This document shows positions 33,438 through 36,264 of a stretch of DNA of 36,264 nucleotides, one piece after another (the stretch's first letter is position 1; every line of letters starts with the position of its first letter). The position numbers and the translations under genes are program-made. Location: assembly GCF_001429625.1 (NCBI RefSeq), contig NZ_LMSU01000008.1, positions 1 to 36,264 of the forward strand, given 5' to 3'. The notes under the pieces were generated by a model. It did no database searches. It saw only the letters and a program-made list of their open reading frames with translations, and was not told the origin of the DNA. The DNA is from Nocardioides sp. Soil805 (GTDB lineage: Bacteria > Actinomycetota > Actinomycetes > Propionibacteriales > Nocardioidaceae).

Positions 33438-34220
33438 TCAAGACACGTGCGACAGAGCGCTTGCGATCGCGGCGGCGGTCTCCTGGGGAGCCTCGTCCGG
33501 GAGAAGGAACACCGAGCCGGGAATCGTCACCAGGGTCACGTTGGGAGCCGTGTGCAGGGTGGCGCGCTCGGCGTCAGTGAGGCCCCCGTCCCCCTTCTCG
33601 GCATGGACCACCCACACGGGATTTCCGGACGCGGCCAGCTCGGCGGCAAAGTCCCGGTCCTCGGCGATGTAGTCGAGGTACTCGACGCACGCCAGAAGTG
33701 CATCGCTGGCTCTGTTCTGCTTGAAGTCCTCGATCAGTTCCTTCTTGTGCAGCTCAGGTGCCTTGGCAGTTCTGGCCATCAATGGCATGAGTCTGAGCAG
33801 AATGGCCATCGGCCAGATGCCCACCTTCTGCGACCCCCGTACGACGCCGCGGAAGAACGCCGCCTCATCTTCGGTCGTCAGGCTGATGCCGAGGAGCACC
33901 ACCGGGCCCTGGAAGTCCCCGGACAGCACCATGTCCAAAGCCACCGTTGCACCGTGGGAGAAGCCCACGACCACGTCGCACCCGTGCTCTTTGGCCAGTT
34001 GCCCTGCCCGACGGGACAGTGCAGGGATGGACACGTCTTCGGACACCGGCGTGCCTGCCATCCCCGGCAGCGTCGTGGCCACCAAGCGCACACCTGACAG
34101 CCCCGGGTCAGCCATCACGAGGTTGAACGAGCGTGCCGCGTTGGCTCCGCCAGGAAGAAGCAGGACCGATCGATCCGCCTCTGGCGGTCCAGTTGTCAGA
34201 AGCTCCCAGGACTCCCTCAT
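33438..34220 (-). CDS. Alpha/beta-hydrolase-fold protein lacking the usual catalytic His
   Basis: Encodes 260 residues from ATG 34220, preceded by a G-rich AGGGGGGA; in-frame codons upstream have no family similarity. The fold marks are VLLLPGGANAARSF and TLPGMAGTP near the N-terminus, and nucleophile Ser88 in VGFSHGAT. An acid candidate is Asp211 in HAEKGDGGL. Where the family has GxGH near the end, this protein reads IPGSVFLLP, with Phe238 at the His place. It may be inactive as a hydrolase, use another residue, or serve a binding role. It is divergent from the PIG-L gene. Confidence 0.88.
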   Translation of the reverse strand: MRESWELLTTGPPEADRSVLLLPGGANAARSFNLVMADPGLSGVRLVATTLPGMAGTPVSEDVSIPALSRRAGQLAKEHGCDVVVGFSHGATVALDMVLSGDFQGPVVLLGISLTTEDEAAFFRGVVRGSQKVGIWPMAILLRLMPLMARTAKAPELHKKELIEDFKQNRASDALLACVEYLDYIAEDRDFAAELAASGNPVWVVHAEKGDGGLTDAERATLHTAPNVTLVTIPGSVFLLPDEAPQETAAAIASALSHVS

Positions 34221-34347
34221 GGGTATCCCCCCTGTCAGCGGCTCCCGCCCATCAAAGGTAGGTCGCAACGACCCGCGGTGGAAGGTCTGGGAGCGCTGCC
34301 AGACGCGCGTTCGACCTTCGCGAGGTGGCCTTGGGATCTGTGGACTG

Positions 34348-34374
34348 TTGCTCGACTGCACTCACCGTTAGCCT
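34348..34374 (+). promoter_or_regulatory. Leaderless-type promoter of the PIG-L gene
   Basis: TAGCCT (34369-34374) lies six bases before the ATG at 34381. A possible -35 is TTGCTC (34348-34353), spacer 15 bp. No ribosome-binding site is present. The -10 is identical to that before the Nif3-like gene. Confidence 0.45.
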
Positions 34375-34380
34375 CGAAAT

Positions 34381-35193
34381 ATGACCGCCGAGGGTGTGTT
34401 GTCGTTTCCTGCTGATGCGTTCCAGCGCGTCCTGTGCGTCGTTGCCCACCCAGACGACGTGGAGTACGGAACCTCCTCGGCCGTCGCGGCATGGACCAGT
34501 CAGGGGATTGAGGTCGCATACCTGCTGCTGACGAAGGGCGAGGCAGGCATGGACGCCAGCACGCCCGACCAGACCGCCGATCTGCGCATGCGGGAACAGA
34601 TTGCTGGATCGAGCGTCGTCGGGGTGAGTCACGTCGACTTCCTGGACTACCCGGACGGCGTACTGGTCTACTCGCTGGAGCTGCGCCGCGACATCGCACG
34701 CGCTGTCCGTCGCTTCCGTCCCGACGCCGTCCTGGTGGGCTCATGGGAGGTGGAGTTCGTAGCCGGCCTCAACCAGGCCGACCACCGCGTTGCGGGTCTC
34801 GCTGCCATCGACGCGGTCAGGGACGCCGGAAACCGGTGGGTGTTCCCCGAGCTCATCGAGGACGAGGATCTTGAGCCGTGGTCGCCGAGGTGGCTGCTGG
34901 TCTCGGGTGACCCGCGCGCCACCCATGGGGTTGACGTCACTGGTGAGCCGCTGGAGCGAGGGATCGCATCCCTGGAGGCTCATCGCGAGTATCTCGCCGG
35001 TATCCCTGGGCACCCTCCTCCTCGGCTGATGCTCACCGGGATCACAGCAATGCAAGGGCGTCCCATGGGTGTCGCGCACGCCGTCCTGTTCCGCGCCTTC
35101 GACTTCCATGCCCCGCCACCTATAGCGCTGGAAGCGATGCGGCTCGCCGAAGACATTGAGTCAGCCCCGGGCCCCGCTGCATTCACGGACTGA
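34381..35193 (+). CDS. PIG-L/LmbE-family deacetylase
   Basis: Encodes 270 residues. The zinc-binding motif AHPDD is at 22-26 (His23, Asp26) and the third ligand is His135 in NQADHR, as in MshB/LmbE enzymes. The family removes N-acetyl groups from sugars or sugar conjugates such as the mycothiol precursor GlcNAc-Ins. TKGEAGMD and DFLDYPDG are also typical. Cytoplasmic, no signal peptide. It could be an accessory mycothiol-conjugate or sugar deacetylase; substrate is not readable. It starts 161 bp from the divergent hydrolase-fold gene, and base composition looks less GC-rich than the core genes. Confidence 0.93.
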   Translation: MTAEGVLSFPADAFQRVLCVVAHPDDVEYGTSSAVAAWTSQGIEVAYLLLTKGEAGMDASTPDQTADLRMREQIAGSSVVGVSHVDFLDYPDGVLVYSLELRRDIARAVRRFRPDAVLVGSWEVEFVAGLNQADHRVAGLAAIDAVRDAGNRWVFPELIEDEDLEPWSPRWLLVSGDPRATHGVDVTGEPLERGIASLEAHREYLAGIPGHPPPRLMLTGITAMQGRPMGVAHAVLFRAFDFHAPPPIALEAMRLAEDIESAPGPAAFTD

Positions 35194-35251
35194 ACGGGCC
35201 GCGCCGATCACGCCCGTGTAGAGCTACTGCGATCCTCGTGGGCCGCGAAGC

Positions 35252-35299
35252 GGGTCATTTCGCCGCCTGTCGGCGCCAGCTCTACCGGGTCTAGCCGAG
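35252..35299 (+). repeat. Intergenic repeat, copy B
   Basis: Shares the 17-base core at 35261-35277 with copy A (29384-29400) in the same orientation, with matching flanks GGGTCA, GCT, CTACCGG and GCCGAG. It lies between the PIG-L and lipoprotein stop codons, again a 3'-to-3' junction. The two copies are 5.9 kb apart and differ at scattered positions. Confidence 0.7.
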
Positions 35300-35384
35300 A
35301 TCAGGACGCGCGCTTCTACGTCGCCCTGGGTCGGTCCGAGGCGTGTGGGGGTGCGACCAACTCAACGGCTGCCCCGACGCAGCA

Positions 35385-36017
35385 CTAGTCCGGGCAGGTG
35401 CCACCGGTGCGCTCGTAGACAGCCTTGGCTCCAGCCGCCAGTGGCTCGACACGCGGCCCGTCAGTTTCGAGGCTGATGAGCAGCATGCAGCGGCCTTGGG
35501 CCCAGTACACGTTGCCGATCGCGTTGCCGTGCAGGTCAGGTCCCGTCCATCTGGTTGCGCCGGGGACGTCGGGGACCTGGAACCGCTTGAACTTGCCGTT
35601 GGGGATCTGGTGCCGGAGCGCCTCGGTGCTCGTTTCATAGGTCATCCAGTCGCGTGCCCCGGCCTCGGTCTCGAACAGCAGGACGCTGCTGACGCCGGCG
35701 CTGCTGTCGCTTTGGCCTGTCTGGTAGGTCGTCGAGATGTAGCCACTGCGCTCGAGAACCTCTGCGCCGCGTTCGGGCAGAGGGAAGGGTTCCCCCGAGT
35801 CGGTCTGCGGTGACGACATGGGTTCCAGGCGGGGGCCCTCGTCGACTTGCAGGAGGTACTGATCAACGTTGGGCGGCGCGGCGGCCGTGGGTGCATCAGT
35901 TGTACTCGTCGTCACTGCATCGGTCGTGCTGGACGTTCGATCGGAGTCACCTCCGCAGCCGACGGCGAGCATGCCGAGGAGTACCGCGAGCGCGATGCGG
36001 GATGGACGAGGCGCCAT
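35385..36017 (-). CDS. Lipoprotein of unknown function
   Basis: Encodes 210 residues from ATG 36017, with GGAGG shortly upstream. The signal peptide ends in the lipobox LAVGC, with lipidated Cys21. A Ser/Thr/Ala-rich linker (about 22-50) is followed by a domain of about 150 residues with VLLFETEAGARDWM, RWTGPDLHGNAIGNVYWAQGRCMLLISL and a final GGTCPD. Two cysteines may form a disulfide. I do not recognise a named family; the layout recalls small actinobacterial surface lipoproteins. It is the last complete gene before the transposase fragment. Confidence 0.9.
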   Translation of the reverse strand: MAPRPSRIALAVLLGMLAVGCGGDSDRTSSTTDAVTTSTTDAPTAAAPPNVDQYLLQVDEGPRLEPMSSPQTDSGEPFPLPERGAEVLERSGYISTTYQTGQSDSSAGVSSVLLFETEAGARDWMTYETSTEALRHQIPNGKFKRFQVPDVPGATRWTGPDLHGNAIGNVYWAQGRCMLLISLETDGPRVEPLAAGAKAVYERTGGTCPD

Positions 36018-36153
36018 GTCTCACGATCCACCTCCGCGTGTCACCGGCGCAAGCGTCCGAGTGCCGGTGTCCCTACCGCGTAGCGTGCGCTTGTTGACGC
36101 ACGCTTCTGCCGCGATGGATGGGTTTGTGAAGCACCGACGCTCCTATGCTTCG

Positions 36154-36264
36154 TCAAGCAGCCGTGGCCTCGCTTTCGAGTAGGCGATAGAGGTCGCGAG
36201 CGACGTAGCGGGCCAGGCAGCGTTTGATCTCTCGGCCGGTCTTGCCTTCGGCAGTGCGGCGGGC
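36154..36264 (-). mobile_element. IS110-type transposase, C-terminal end (cut by window edge)
   Basis: On the - strand, 36 codons remain open from the window edge to TGA at 36156-36154. The peptide begins ARRTAEGKTGREIKRCLAR and continues YVARDLYRLLES. The EGK-x-x-x-E-I-x-R-CL-x-R-x-x-AR pattern is what I recall as the C-terminus of IS110/IS116/IS902 transposases. The rest lies outside the window, so completeness cannot be judged. The 136 bases between it and the lipoprotein gene would hold the element's end, which I could not define. Confidence 0.65.

Noticed and set aside
29457..35193. Accessory block as an anti-phage defence island
   Set aside because: SulP, PAQR, slipin, hydrolase-fold and PIG-L genes show no nuclease, helicase, TIR, reverse transcriptase or toxin-antitoxin pair.

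Overview
The window is GC-rich, gene-dense bacterial chromosome. It is most likely from a high-GC actinomycete near Nocardioides (Nocardioidaceae). This rests on a discrete FasR-fabD-fabH-acpP-fabF-accD fatty-acid cluster, single-chain aceE pyruvate dehydrogenase paired with a DUF3052 gene, the actinobacterial families DUF3145 and DUF3072, class Ia nrdAB behind a cobalamin riboswitch, GTG/TTG starts and several leaderless promoters. The genus is an inference; no search was run.

Layout. Positions 1-90 hold the 3' end of a 5S rRNA gene and the rRNA operon terminator. From 262 to 3131 on the + strand lie a TPR-like protein, a DUF3145 protein and a YibE/F membrane protein gene broken by one missing base. 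From 3257 to 9787 on the - strand is the type II fatty-acid operon: the PucR-type regulator FasR, then fabD, fabH, acpP, fabF and accD, with one-base stop/start overlaps at fabD-fabH and fabF-accD. FabD carries a C-terminal biotinyl/lipoyl-like domain that lacks the modifiable lysine. From 9988 to 22504 come an alpha/beta hydrolase, aceE, DUF3052, two acyl-CoA synthetases, an AhpE peroxiredoxin, tRNA-Val(UAC), a Nif3-like protein, a coiled-coil zinc-ribbon protein, YaaA and a short RNase II-type enzyme. From 22617 to 26080 on the - strand is nrdAB. Its leader holds a cobalamin riboswitch and, just upstream, two NrdR-box-like sites exactly 31 bp apart, so the operon appears to sense both nucleotide pools (through NrdR) and B12. 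From 26592 to 29227 are a secreted protein, a NarL-type two-component system and a DUF3072 protein.

From 29375 to the end the content looks more accessory: a SulP transporter, a hemolysin III/PAQR protein, a slipin, an alpha/beta-hydrolase-fold protein without the usual catalytic His, a PIG-L deacetylase, a lipoprotein and the 3' end of an IS110-type transposase cut by the window edge. Two similar ~48-bp repeats in the same orientation bracket the SulP-to-PIG-L block.

The central genes link pyruvate to acetyl-CoA (aceE), malonyl-CoA supply (accD), fatty-acid initiation and elongation (fabD/H/F, acpP) and fatty-acid activation (two AMP-ligases). I found no CRISPR array, prophage or recognisable defence system. 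The least explained signals are the FabD fusion, the double control of nrdAB, and a set of repeats that all sit at 3'-to-3' gene junctions.
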